A stretch of 64,000 nucleotides of DNA from Alphaproteobacteria bacterium (GTDB lineage: Bacteria; Pseudomonadota; Alphaproteobacteria; UBA8366; Aestuariispiraceae), in contig JASJDC010000002.1 in assembly GCA_030065235.1 (NCBI GenBank), forward strand, positions 141,001 to 205,000. Reading direction: 5' to 3'. The stretch's first letter is position 1. Each line of letters opens with the position of its first letter. This document shows, piece after piece, positions 35,145-44,554 of the stretch. Under the pieces are notes generated by a model, which searched no databases, had not been told where the DNA came from, and saw nothing but the letters and a program-made list of their open reading frames with translations. The translations under genes and the position numbers were made by a program.

Positions 35145-36404
35145 TCAGGTGCGCAGCATCATGCCGTCGCTCAATGATCGCCGATAGGCCTGGAAGGCCG
35201 GAATGGCGCCGGTCAGCGCGCCGGCGCCGATAACCACCCCGAGCACGGCCAGATCCCGAAGCGTCGGCGGCGCGATCGACAGGAAGAGGCCGAAATGGGT
35301 GTTGACGATCGGCTGCGCGATCTGCAGCGACCCATAGAGCATGGCGAGCCCGAGAAGCGCGCCGGCGGCCGCCAGGACCACGGCCTCGGTGACGAACAGG
35401 GCGAAGACGTGAAACGGCCGCGCGCCGACGGATCGCAGGATCGCCATCTCGCGCCGCCGCTCGTTGAGGCTGGCCAGCAGCATGGTCAGCATGCCGAGCA
35501 GACCGGTGACGACGACGAAGACTGAAATGGCGGCCAGCGCCGCCTCCGCCGTTCGCATCAGGTCCCATAACTCTTGCAGCGCCACGCCCGGTAGGATGGC
35601 GAGCAGCGGTTCGCTGCGATATTGGTTGACATAGCGCTGCACCGCGAAGGCGGAGAGCCGGGAATCGAGACCGATCAGGAAGGCGGTGATCGCGCGCGGC
35701 CGCAGCGTCATTTCGCGGACCTGTTCCGCGCTGACCTGCATCCCAGGCACGCGCGCGCCGCCGCGCCAATCGATGTGAATCGCTTCGATCGCCTCCAGGC
35801 TGACATGTACGGTCCGATCCACAGGCGTTCCGGTCTTGGCGAGGATTCCCGAGACCCGGAAGGGCTTGTCGTCATGTTCCGTGAAGCTGGCGCTGCCTAA
35901 GCCATGTGCGATCACGATGGAATCGCCGACGTCGTAGTCCAACGTTTCGGCGACGTCGGCCCCGATCACGGCGTCGAACAGGTCGTCGAACTGAGCGCCC
36001 GACCTGAAGCTCAGCTCTTGTTTCCCGCCATAGCGGTAATGCCGGAAATAATCGTGGTTGGTGCCCAGGACTCGGAACCCGCGATGGGAATCGCCTAGCG
36101 ACAGAGGGATGGTCCAGGCGACCTCCGGCCGTTCTGCGATCTCGCGGTAGCTGCGCCATGAGATATTGTTGGTCGCGTTGCCGATTCGGAAGACCGAATA
36201 GAGAAGCAGTTGCGTCGCGCCGCTGCGGGCGCCGACGATCAGATCAGTTCCCGAGATCGTGTTGGCGAAGCTCGCCTTGGCTTCGGTTCGGACCTTTTCC
36301 ACCCCCAGCACAAGGGTCACGCTGACGGCGATTGCGAAGACCGTCAGCAAGACAGTCGCACGACGGTTGCGTAGGCTTTGCAGAGCGATGGAGAGGATTA
36401 GCAT
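35145..36404 (-). CDS. FtsX/MacB-type ABC transporter permease
   Basis: This 419-residue protein has one N-terminal membrane segment (ATVLLTVFAIAVSVTLVLGV), a periplasmic domain of about 230 residues and three C-terminal segments (for example ISVFVVVTGLLGMLTMLLAS and VGARPFHVFALFVTEAVVLA), the MacB/FtsX layout. Such permeases do mechanical work on periplasmic partners rather than simple import. It lies 9 bases after the ATPase gene. With the DUF2796 and DUF3299 genes it resembles the zrg zinc-acquisition set of Vibrio, by context rather than sequence identity. Confidence 0.88.
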   Translation of the reverse strand: MLILSIALQSLRNRRATVLLTVFAIAVSVTLVLGVEKVRTEAKASFANTISGTDLIVGARSGATQLLLYSVFRIGNATNNISWRSYREIAERPEVAWTIPLSLGDSHRGFRVLGTNHDYFRHYRYGGKQELSFRSGAQFDDLFDAVIGADVAETLDYDVGDSIVIAHGLGSASFTEHDDKPFRVSGILAKTGTPVDRTVHVSLEAIEAIHIDWRGGARVPGMQVSAEQVREMTLRPRAITAFLIGLDSRLSAFAVQRYVNQYRSEPLLAILPGVALQELWDLMRTAEAALAAISVFVVVTGLLGMLTMLLASLNERRREMAILRSVGARPFHVFALFVTEAVVLAAAGALLGLAMLYGSLQIAQPIVNTHFGLFLSIAPPTLRDLAVLGVVIGAGALTGAIPAFQAYRRSLSDGMMLRT

Positions 36405-36413
36405 GGCGCAGCC

Positions 36414-37121
36414 TCAGCCTTCCAGATCGGCGCGGTTGATGTCCGCCAGCGCGATCGTGCGGTCGAAGTGGGATTCCAGGGCTGCGTCATGACTGACGAA
36501 GACCAGCGTGGCCTCCGCGGCGCGGGCCTCCTGAAACAGCAGATCGATGAAGGCCTCGCGCAACTCGGCGTCAATGGCGGAGGTCGGCTCGTCGGCGATG
36601 ATCAGGTCCGGCGCGCCAATCAGGGAACGGGCCGCCGCGACCCGCTGCTGTTGCCCCATGCTCAGCCGCGACACCGGCCGTCCCGACAGCGCGTCTACGT
36701 CGAGCTCCATCCGCAGCAGCATATCGCGCGCCGCATCCTCAAGCGTTTCCGCCCGGTCCAGCGCCTGTCGCCGGCGCGCCGCTGAGAAGCGGCAAGGCAG
36801 GGTCACATTGTCGATCAGGGATAGATAGGGGACCAGATTGAACATCTGGAAAATGAAACCGATATGGTCGGCCCGGAAGGCGTCGCGTTGGGCTCCGCTG
36901 AGCGCCGCGAGATCCGTTCCCAGGATCGAAACAGCCCCCGACTCGGGCGACGCGACGCCGCCCAGCAGGTTCAGCAGCGTGGTCTTGCCGCTGCCGCTGC
37001 GGCCCTTGATGAAGATCTTCTCGCCCGAGGCGACCTCAAGTCGGGCGATATCCAGGACCAGCGGATCGGTCCGACGCCAGCGGAAACGGACGTCGGACAG
37101 GCGGATCATCGTTTCGCCCAT
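36414..37121 (-). CDS. ABC transporter ATP-binding protein (LolD/MacB type)
   Basis: This 235-residue ATPase has Walker A GRSGSGKTTLL, the signature RLSMGQQQRVAAARSL and Walker B LIIADEPTSAIDA. The sequence FQMFNLVPYLSLIDNVTLP is typical of the MacB/LolD/FtsE group. It powers the permease encoded 9 bases downstream and follows the DUF2796 gene by 30 bases, so the three form one operon that begins at the Zur-like box. Confidence 0.93.
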   Translation of the reverse strand: MGETMIRLSDVRFRWRRTDPLVLDIARLEVASGEKIFIKGRSGSGKTTLLNLLGGVASPESGAVSILGTDLAALSGAQRDAFRADHIGFIFQMFNLVPYLSLIDNVTLPCRFSAARRRQALDRAETLEDAARDMLLRMELDVDALSGRPVSRLSMGQQQRVAAARSLIGAPDLIIADEPTSAIDAELREAFIDLLFQEARAAEATLVFVSHDAALESHFDRTIALADINRADLEG

Positions 37122-37151
37122 GGCGCGAGGCGGCTTCCGTTGTGGTTTGGC

Positions 37152-37826
37152 CTAGAGCGTGAGGCGCGCTGACGACGGTGTCAATTCCCGGGCGCTTTGG
37201 CCGCTGTTGGAGATGGCCTGGACGTCGAGTTCCTCGATTGTCGGAAAGCGTTCGAAGAGTTTGACGTCTATGAAATCCAGGCGATCCGGGTCGGTGCATT
37301 GGAAACGATACAGCGCCTGGAATTCGGCATGCGGTTCGTCGCCATGCGCATGGTGGTCATGGTCGTCGTGGCTATGCTCGGCATGGCCATCCGCTTTTTC
37401 TCCATGGGCGTCGTGGTCATGGTCTTCGTGCTTGTGATCGTGGTCATGATCGGGGCCGAGCAGCGCCGAATCGACCCGCGCCTCCTGCATTTGACAGCCT
37501 GCCTCCGGAGGAAACGCGAAAAGGCCGCTGGCGTCTTCCAAGAACGTGGCCGCGTCCTTCACGGCGGCCTTCTCTTCCGCGGTTTTGGGCGTGTATTCGA
37601 ATCCGACGATGTCGGCCCCCGGCGCGGTCAGCGCCATCTCGACGGTGTCTCCCTCGACTGCGACATTCAACGTGGCGACGCCATGGACATGCGCACCGTG
37701 CTCCCGATCGCTCGCGCCGGCGGCGCCGGCGGCCAAAGCCAGCCAAAGGCCCGTTGAGCAGGCGACGGCGCGCCGCGCTTGGCCGAAATGTCTCGCTGTC
37801 GTTCGCCGCATCGCTGGCGCCTCCAT
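37152..37826 (-). CDS. Secreted histidine-rich DUF2796 protein (ZrgA-like)
   Basis: This 224-residue protein has a signal peptide (AVACSTGLWLALAAGAAGAS) followed by HVHGVATLNVAVEGD, the DUF2796 start, and a central run rich in histidine and aspartate (DHDHDHKHEDHDHDAHGE and SHDDHDHHAHGDEPHAEF) suited to binding zinc. In Vibrio the similar ZrgA is the binding component of a zinc transporter. A Zur-like operator lies just upstream. Starts at 37826 or 37811 are both possible; I report the longer one. Low zinc induction is inferred. Confidence 0.83.
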   Translation of the reverse strand: MEAPAMRRTTARHFGQARRAVACSTGLWLALAAGAAGASDREHGAHVHGVATLNVAVEGDTVEMALTAPGADIVGFEYTPKTAEEKAAVKDAATFLEDASGLFAFPPEAGCQMQEARVDSALLGPDHDHDHKHEDHDHDAHGEKADGHAEHSHDDHDHHAHGDEPHAEFQALYRFQCTDPDRLDFIDVKLFERFPTIEELDVQAISNSGQSARELTPSSARLTL

Positions 37827-37854
37827 AATCGGTCCGAAGAAACAATCCTATGTA

Positions 37855-37871
37855 ATGTTATACTGTAACAT
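37855..37871. promoter_or_regulatory. Zur-like operator
   Basis: ATGTTA-TACTG-TAACAT is a perfect 6-base inverted repeat with a 5-base spacer and closely follows the Zur consensus (AATGTTATA..TAACATT core). It lies 28 bases before the DUF2796 start, overlapping where the promoter should be. The gene encodes a histidine-rich secreted protein, so repression by zinc-loaded Zur fits. The motif is seen; binding is inferred. Confidence 0.7.
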
Positions 37872-37941
37872 CAAAACGGGGCAATGAAGATCGCGGTATT
37901 GCGCCCGGGATCCGCATCCAGGTCGCGCGTGGCGCCGATTG

Positions 37942-38604
37942 TCAGTCCAGATAAGGTTCTACGGTGACCCGATCGAGCGCATAGCCTGTGGGGATGTCCG
38001 CAACGCCGTCCACATAGGACAGCGTTCGGCTGCCGCCCTCCACAGACATCTGGCCGGTGACCCAGACGGGCGTGAACAGACCGTCCGACACGAATTCCTC
38101 ATCGAGCCGGACAAAGACCATCTGATTGGGCGGCGGCGGCGGCACATGGATGCAGGCGCCGACATAAGGCACCAGCAGAAACTCCATGACCCCTTGCCCG
38201 GTGAATTCCAAGGGCAGCGCATAGCCGGCCATGCGGATCGTCTGACCCTGGAGTTCGCCGATGGTCGCGCGGTTGCGCCGCTCGATCTCTTCGGCGATTT
38301 CGGCGGCTTTCGCGACCAACGCGTCGACCGCCACACCTTCGGATTTCAGCTTTTCGCTATATTCGATCGCGGCGAGATAATCCGGGCTGGTTTCAGAAAT
38401 CAGGCCTTCCCGTTTGGCGGCGCGGGCCCAGACAACCTGGATGAACTCGAAATACTGATCATTGCTGAGATCGATGAACGGGTTTTCCAATGGGCCTGCG
38501 GCTGGCGCCAAGTCGTTCCAAACAAGCTCGCGCGCCGGCTCCGCGAGCGCCGATGTCGCCGCCAGCACGACGACAGCAATTCCCGCCAGAACCGATTTCA
38601 CCAT
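37942..38604 (-). CDS. Secreted DUF3299 protein
   Basis: This 220-residue protein has a signal peptide (MVKSVLAGIAVVVLAATSAL, then AEPARELVW). Its C-terminal half, with IRMAGYALPLEFTGQGVMEF and YVGACIHVPPPPPNQMVFV, is the DUF3299 pattern. The single cysteine and nearby histidine could bind metal. DUF3299 genes often accompany DUF2796 and FtsX-type ABC genes, and this one is 115 bases upstream of the Zur-like box on the same strand, so it may be a separately expressed part of the same zinc system. Confidence 0.8.
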   Translation of the reverse strand: MVKSVLAGIAVVVLAATSALAEPARELVWNDLAPAAGPLENPFIDLSNDQYFEFIQVVWARAAKREGLISETSPDYLAAIEYSEKLKSEGVAVDALVAKAAEIAEEIERRNRATIGELQGQTIRMAGYALPLEFTGQGVMEFLLVPYVGACIHVPPPPPNQMVFVRLDEEFVSDGLFTPVWVTGQMSVEGGSRTLSYVDGVADIPTGYALDRVTVEPYLD

Positions 38605-38742
38605 GCCGTCATCCTGCCTGCGCCGCCCTTGCTTGGTTGGTTCCCTTCGTTAGATAGGGGGCCGCGCCCGTCGCGCCAATCGCTGCGGGCCGTTTTGGGA
38701 TCGGAACCGCGGCCGGCGGACCCCTCGCACGCGCACTCGGCC

Positions 38743-41700
38743 TCAGTGGCGGGCGGCGTTCAATTCCTCGGTGGTTCGAACCAATCGACTGCCCAGATCG
38801 CGGGTCATTTCGAAGGAGAAGAACGGATCCTGCCGCGCCATCTCCACAAACACTTCGCGATTAAGCTTCAGCGCGGTTAGCGGCGTCCGGGCGCGCACCG
38901 TCGCCGACCGCGGCGTATCGCAGAGCATCGCCAACTCACCCACCAGCTGACCGGGGCTCATGACATAGAGGACCGTGTCTTCGCCCTGATCGTTCTCCAA
39001 GACGACCTCCGCCTCGCCGGACAACAGAACGAAGGCTGCGTCGCCTTGGTCGCCCTGCTTCACGACCAATTCGCCCGGCTCGTAGCTCTTGCGGTCCGAG
39101 GTAAAGGCCAGGAAACGCAGTTTCGACACATCGAGATTGGCGAAGAGCGGCAGTTCCCGAAGCAATTTGGTCTCCTCGCCAAGCGCGGTGTCTTCGGCTT
39201 CTTCCTCGGCGGCCGTCAGCGGTTCGGGGCGTCGCGCCGCCTCAACCGCCGTTTCGTCGTCGCTGGAGACAACGCGACCGTTCACGATTTCATACGAGAC
39301 GTCATAATCGACCCCCGGCAAGCGATGACTGTCGACCGAGATGAAGGTCGCCTCGGGAAGCGCCGTCAGGATCTTGCCGACAATGCGTTGCCGCGTCTCG
39401 GCGTCCAGCGCGGCCAGCGATTCGTTAAGCACGATGACGTCCGGCCTCTTCAAGACCGCCCGTACGATGGCGATCTTCTGCCGCTGTGCGGTCGAAAGGC
39501 GGCCGCCGCCGATGCCGACCGGAAAATCGAAGGCCGCCCCGATAATGTCGTTCCAAAGGTCGAGTTCTTCGACCACGCCGGTCATCGCCTCGAGCGTCTT
39601 GTCCGATGCATCGGCGCGGCCATGCACGATCCGCCCGAACAGGATATTGTCCAGGATGGACAACCCATGATTGTATCCTTCTGGGTCGTATTTCTGGATT
39701 TGGCCTTCAAAGAGTTCCGGATGCGATTCGTGCAGCCGGTGGCGCATCTTCACGATAACCAGCCGGCTCTCATCGTCCCAGAGCCCGAGACGGTGGCGCT
39801 GGGGAATGAGTTTAAAGGGAAGCGACAGCACCAAATCGCGTTCGTCATTGGACAGTGAACCCAGACCGTCTTGGGCCGTGCGGCGCACGATCGCCTTGTA
39901 GTCGGGCAACAGGTCTTCGTCGACAAAGCTATACTGCTCGAAGAAAGGGTGGCCCGGCGGCAGATCCTGGAAGAGTTCGACCATGATCTCAGCGCACCGG
40001 ATCCCGACCCGCAGGAATTCATCTCGGACCTTGAATTCATCGAGGAGTTTCAGGATGACAGGGTTCCGTCCGAGATTATCGAGCCGGAAAGACTCGTCGG
40101 TCGCCTCGCCGAACAACAAATTCTCGCCGATCGAGCTGTAGGTGTTGAACAGGTCGAAATCATAGCTCTGGATCAGATCGTCTATGCCGCGCTCCTGCAG
40201 CACTTCGCGCATGCGGGTCCGGGCGCGCAGCACTTTTCCCATCAGGTCGGGATGGCGTTCCGGATCGACGACCTGCCGAAGGCCAAGCGCATAGAGATCC
40301 TCGTCCAGTTCGAACCGCTCCAACAGTTTGATCGTGTGCTTCATCATTGCGTCGCGGTCGGTGAACCCGGCGGCCGCGTAGTCGGTCCAATCGGCGTGAT
40401 ACGGATAGGGCGAATTGCCGGCCGCGAGGGCTTCGTTTTGGCTGCTCTTGGCCGCCCCCTCCAGAGACTGCATCGCGTCTTTCGGCGGGGCGTGCTGGAG
40501 GCCCAGAAAAAGATTGTCTGCGATGGTGGCGTTGAAAAAGGCCGGGTTCGGCAGCAGGGCGGCGACCCGGGCGCCGATCACCGACTCGTGCAGCGTAGCG
40601 ACGTCATGGCCGGCGATCGACAGTCGGCCGCTGGTCGGCAGGATCAATCGGGCCAAGAGACGTGCGATCGCTTCCTTGGACACGCCGTTGGCGCTTGTGA
40701 AGGCCGCGTTGGCGCCGGCGGGGAAATCGAAACTCGCCGAATCGATGACCTTGACGCCGTCATCGTTGAAATAGCTGACCGAACTGGCCATGACAGGCCC
40801 GGCGAGCGACGGCTTGCTCTCCGGCGGGTCCAGTTGCAGCGCTTCGTCTAGCATGCCTTGCGGCTCGAACTGGCTGACCACCGCCTCGTATTTGATGATC
40901 GCGTCGGCCATGCGCTGGTAGTAGTTCAGCAACTCCTTCCAAGGCGCAGCCAAGTCCTTATAGGCCGCCAACGCGGCCACCAGAGCGCCGATGGTCAGAT
41001 CGCCCTGGATAACCAGATAGCCGCCAATCGAAAAGAAGAAGAGCGGCGTCAATTGGCCCAGGAAGTTGTTCAGAAACTTCATGAAAAACTTGCGCTGGAA
41101 GATCTCGAAGCGAATCTCGAAGATCCGCCCCAGGCGATGGGTCATCTCCGCCATGACATAGCTGCTGGTGTCATTGGCGTGGACATCCTGGACGCCGCCG
41201 ATCACTTCGCTGATGCGGCCGGAGAGCGAACGGACATGCTTGACCCGCTCCTTGCCCAGCGCGTTCACCTTCTTCTGAAGTTTCGGGATGATATAGCCCT
41301 GGACCGGGATCATCGCGAAGGCGGCCAGTCCGATCAGCGGGTCCTGGGCGAACATGAACAGCATAATGGTCAGGAACATGCCGCCCTGGTAGGCGACCAG
41401 GACGAAGGCGTCGCCGAAGAAGCCGCCGAGCGGTTCAACCTCTTGCGCGACCATGCTGACGATCTCGCCTTGCGAGGTCCTTTGGAACTGCGGCAAGGGA
41501 AAGCGCATGGTCCGGTCGAGCAGCAAATAGCGCAAGCGGCGCAGTAGGCGCTCCGACATGACGCCCTTGAACGTGTTGATGCGCAGTTTGAACAGCCCGT
41601 TGATGATCACCAAAGCGAGGAACACGCCGCAGAGCGAGAACAGGTAGGGCAGTTGCTCAAGCGGTATCCCTGCGAACTGAAAATAGCTCACGCCGCCAAA

Positions 41701-41889
41701 TGCGATATCGAAGGATAGGAACCCGACCGGGAATTCATCGACGGTCGAATCGATCGCCTCGTTGATGATGACTTTCGGAATGTCGAGCGAGACGTAGAGA
41801 AACGGAAACGACGCCAAGGTCATCAGCAGGGCCGTAATCTGCTGGCCGCTGCTGTTCTTCCAGATGAACTTAAAGATGCTCCGTTCCAT
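38743..41889 (-). CDS. Large ABC exporter-like protein with interrupted, degenerate NBD and C-terminal cyclic-nucleotide-binding domain
   Basis: This 1048-residue protein has an ABC exporter membrane domain at residues about 15-330. A nucleotide-binding domain starts near 365 and has an altered Walker A (SANGVSKEA, 399-407, lacking GKS). About 300 residues are inserted before the signature LSTAQRQK (798-805), and Walker B has Asn822 for the usual aspartate (VIVLNES). Three similar TI-x-x-NLFLG-type motifs occur at about 455-463, 586-594 and 744-752. Residues 909-1045 form a cNMP-binding domain (LVGELAMLCDTPRSATVRA). ATP use and transport are uncertain. The gene stands alone, with 249 bases upstream holding nothing I recognise. 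Confidence 0.85.
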   Translation of the reverse strand: MERSIFKFIWKNSSGQQITALLMTLASFPFLYVSLDIPKVIINEAIDSTVDEFPVGFLSFDIAFGGVSYFQFAGIPLEQLPYLFSLCGVFLALVIINGLFKLRINTFKGVMSERLLRRLRYLLLDRTMRFPLPQFQRTSQGEIVSMVAQEVEPLGGFFGDAFVLVAYQGGMFLTIMLFMFAQDPLIGLAAFAMIPVQGYIIPKLQKKVNALGKERVKHVRSLSGRISEVIGGVQDVHANDTSSYVMAEMTHRLGRIFEIRFEIFQRKFFMKFLNNFLGQLTPLFFFSIGGYLVIQGDLTIGALVAALAAYKDLAAPWKELLNYYQRMADAIIKYEAVVSQFEPQGMLDEALQLDPPESKPSLAGPVMASSVSYFNDDGVKVIDSASFDFPAGANAAFTSANGVSKEAIARLLARLILPTSGRLSIAGHDVATLHESVIGARVAALLPNPAFFNATIADNLFLGLQHAPPKDAMQSLEGAAKSSQNEALAAGNSPYPYHADWTDYAAAGFTDRDAMMKHTIKLLERFELDEDLYALGLRQVVDPERHPDLMGKVLRARTRMREVLQERGIDDLIQSYDFDLFNTYSSIGENLLFGEATDESFRLDNLGRNPVILKLLDEFKVRDEFLRVGIRCAEIMVELFQDLPPGHPFFEQYSFVDEDLLPDYKAIVRRTAQDGLGSLSNDERDLVLSLPFKLIPQRHRLGLWDDESRLVIVKMRHRLHESHPELFEGQIQKYDPEGYNHGLSILDNILFGRIVHGRADASDKTLEAMTGVVEELDLWNDIIGAAFDFPVGIGGGRLSTAQRQKIAIVRAVLKRPDVIVLNESLAALDAETRQRIVGKILTALPEATFISVDSHRLPGVDYDVSYEIVNGRVVSSDDETAVEAARRPEPLTAAEEEAEDTALGEETKLLRELPLFANLDVSKLRFLAFTSDRKSYEPGELVVKQGDQGDAAFVLLSGEAEVVLENDQGEDTVLYVMSPGQLVGELAMLCDTPRSATVRARTPLTALKLNREVFVEMARQDPFFSFEMTRDLGSRLVRTTEELNAARH

Positions 41890-42138
41890 CGCGCCGTCTC
41901 GACTTCAGGCGCGCCGGCTCGTCGTGGCGCTTGGCCGCGTCAGCGCCTCGCCAGCCTGTTCACGCTCACGCACGGTCATTTATCGGACGGTCCTTCCCCT
42001 CGCGTCGCGTTCCGGGATCCTTCGGCGCCGCAATAAAGCCTGCCTCAAAACGAACCCCGACCTCAAGCACTGGATTTCGCTTCTCATCCTTACGGTCTCA
42101 CGCTTCCGGCGGAGCGGATGGCGTCCAGGGCCAATGTC

Positions 42139-43566
42139 TCAAACCCGACCGTAGGTGTCCTCAAGCCGCTCGATATCATCCTCGCCGACGTAAGAGCCGA
42201 CTTGGACTTCGATCAGGTGCAAGGGTGTTTCGCCCGGATTCTCCAATCGGTGCGTTGCCTGGACCGGGATGAAGGTAGACTCGTTCTCATTCAGGGTGAT
42301 GGTGGCATCGCCACAGGTCACGATGCCGACGCCGCGCACGACCACCCAATGTTCCGAACGATGGCGGTGCCGCTGCAAGGATAGTTTGGCGCCCGGATTC
42401 ACGATGATTCTTTTAACGCGAAATCCGTCCGCCTGATCGATGTCTTCATAGCTGCCCCAGGGACGATAGACCTTTCGGTGCGTGTCAGCCTGCGGCGCGT
42501 CTTGCGATTTCAGCAACGCGACGATGTCCTTCACCTGCGCCGATCGATCGCTGGCGGCGACCAGCACCGCGTCGTCGGTGGCCACGACCGTGACGGCGTC
42601 GAGCCCGATCGTCGCCAGCACCTTGCCGTCAGTCGAGCGCAAGTAGCTGTTTTTTGTGTCGATGGAGACGACAGGGCCGACGGCGACATTGCCGTTGGCG
42701 TCCGGTTCCGCCAACGAAGACAGAGCGGACCAGGCGCCGACATCGGACCAGCCGATCTCGCCGGGCGCGACCAAGGCGCGGTCGGTTTTCTCCATGATCG
42801 CCGTATCGATGGATTCGGACGGCGATGCGGCGAACGCTGTTTCGGCGAGTCGCAGGAAATCGAGATCTCGCGTCGCCTCGGCGACGCTCTTGCGCGCAGC
42901 GGCCAGGATCGCGGGGCAGTACCTCTCCGCTTCGGCCAAGATCGCCGAGGCCTGAAACACGAACATACCGCTGTTCCAAAGATAGCCGCCTTCTTCGAGC
43001 ATCGCGGCGGCGCGCGCCGCGTCAGGTTTCTCGACAAAGCGCTCCAGCGCGAAAACCCCCGACCCTAAATCGCTCGGGCCGCCTTGTTTGATATAGCCAT
43101 AGCCGGTCGCCGGTCGGGTCGGCGCCATACCGAACGTGACCAAGGCGCCGGTCGAAGCCGCGCGGCGGGCGGTTTCCAACAGGGCGTGAAAGGCCGGGAC
43201 ATCCGTGATGGCGTGGTCGCTGGCCAAAACGGCGATCACCGCGTCCGGTTGGGTTTCGGCGATACGCGACGCCGCCGCCAGCACCGCCGGCGCCGTGTTT
43301 CGCCCGACCGGCTCAAGAATGAGATCGCGCCACGCGACGCCTTCCGACGCCAGTTGGTCGGCGATGGTGAAGCGATGGGCGTCATTCGCCACCAGGGTCA
43401 CCGGCGCGAACCGGCTCGGATCGGCGACCCGCAAGGCGGTTTCTTGAAGCAAAGACTTCTCGCCGGCGATCGGCATAAATTGTTTCGGATGGTTGGCCCG
43501 GCTCATCGGCCAAAGCCGCGTTCCGGAACCGCCGGACAGAATGACCGGATGGATCAGTTCGTTCAT
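42139..43566 (-). CDS. manC: Mannose-1-phosphate guanylyltransferase/mannose-6-phosphate isomerase (type II)
   Basis: This 475-residue bifunctional enzyme has the GDP-mannose pyrophosphorylase N-terminus (VILSGGSGTRLWPMSRANHP), the FVEKPD motif, and a C-terminal cupin isomerase domain (VNPGAKLSLQRHRHRSEHWV with three metal-binding histidines). It supplies mannose-1-phosphate and GDP-mannose for exopolysaccharide or lipopolysaccharide. It lies 59 bases after the NAD kinase gene on the same strand. No glycosyltransferases are in the window. Confidence 0.95.
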   Translation of the reverse strand: MNELIHPVILSGGSGTRLWPMSRANHPKQFMPIAGEKSLLQETALRVADPSRFAPVTLVANDAHRFTIADQLASEGVAWRDLILEPVGRNTAPAVLAAASRIAETQPDAVIAVLASDHAITDVPAFHALLETARRAASTGALVTFGMAPTRPATGYGYIKQGGPSDLGSGVFALERFVEKPDAARAAAMLEEGGYLWNSGMFVFQASAILAEAERYCPAILAAARKSVAEATRDLDFLRLAETAFAASPSESIDTAIMEKTDRALVAPGEIGWSDVGAWSALSSLAEPDANGNVAVGPVVSIDTKNSYLRSTDGKVLATIGLDAVTVVATDDAVLVAASDRSAQVKDIVALLKSQDAPQADTHRKVYRPWGSYEDIDQADGFRVKRIIVNPGAKLSLQRHRHRSEHWVVVRGVGIVTCGDATITLNENESTFIPVQATHRLENPGETPLHLIEVQVGSYVGEDDIERLEDTYGRV

Positions 43567-43625
43567 CTATATTCTTTCTGTCTATCGACCCGCGATTGCC
43601 CGCCCCAAGAATCCTCGGGGGCGCT

Positions 43626-44384
43626 TTAGACCAAGAACTGTTCCTTCAGGATGCGTTCCCGCAGATCATGTTCCGGGTCGAAGAGGAGCGTCGCGCATTC
43701 CTCAAGGTCTTCCGCTATCTTCACCGTTTTGACGTCCCGCACCTCATGGGCGTCCGCAACGGCGGAGACGGGGCGTTTATCGCTCTCCAGAATGTCCAAT
43801 GTCACCTGCGCGGTCTGCGGCAGCAGGGCGCCACGCCAGCGCCGGGGCCTGAAAGGGCTGATCGGCGTCAGCGCTAAAACGCCAGCGCCGATCGGCACGA
43901 TCGGACCGTGCGCGGAGAGGTTATAGGCGGTGCTGCCGGCCGGTGTCGATAGGATAACCCCGTCGCAAGTCAGGGAATCCAGGCGCTCAATCCCGTCGAC
44001 AATGATCCGCACGCGCGCCGCCTGCCGCGTTTCGCGGAACAAGGAGACCTCGTTGAACGCGATGGCCTCCACGGTTTCGCCGCTATCGGTCAGAGCCGTC
44101 ATGTGCAACGGATGCAGTTCGACCGAGCGCGCCGCCGCCAGGCGGCTCTCGATATCGTGCGGGTTGTAGGCGTTCATCAAGAACCCGACCGTGCCGCGGT
44201 TCATGCCGTAGACCGGCTTCCCGCACCGCCGCGCGATATGCAGCGCTTGCAGCAGAAACCCGTCCCCGCCTAGGGCGACGATGTAATCGGCGTCTTCGGG
44301 CTCGGCGGACCCATGCAACCCGATCAGTTCCGAGCGCGCGGCCGTCGCGATCGGCGAATCAGCCGCCAAAAAGGCTATCTTCAT
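43626..44384 (-). CDS. nadK: NAD kinase
   Basis: This 252-residue enzyme phosphorylates NAD to NADP. The [20 protein letters not shown] motif carries the catalytic aspartate, [12 protein letters not shown] and [20 protein letters not shown] complete the family pattern. I chose the ATG at 44382-44384 ([11 protein letters not shown]), eight codons after the first in-frame ATG, because NAD kinases begin at this strand. The gene is upstream of manC. Confidence 0.95.
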   Translation of the reverse strand: MKIAFLAADSPIATAARSELIGLHGSAEPEDADYIVALGGDGFLLQALHIARRCGKPVYGMNRGTVGFLMNAYNPHDIESRLAAARSVELHPLHMTALTDSGETVEAIAFNEVSLFRETRQAARVRIIVDGIERLDSLTCDGVILSTPAGSTAYNLSAHGPIVPIGAGVLALTPISPFRPRRWRGALLPQTAQVTLDILESDKRPVSAVADAHEVRDVKTVKIAEDLEECATLLFDPEHDLRERILKEQFLV

Positions 44385-44554
44385 GCTATTGGTCGCCCCA
44401 CAAGCCATCCGCCTCGACCTTCACGCCGCCGACGCTCAAGCACTGGAATCAGCTTCCACCAGCGCTGGGGCTTTGTCCATTCTGTACAATCGTCCTTCGC
44501 GCTCTAGCCTTATGCGGGAACGCCGTTTCCCAAACACAGACGAAGAGAACGATT

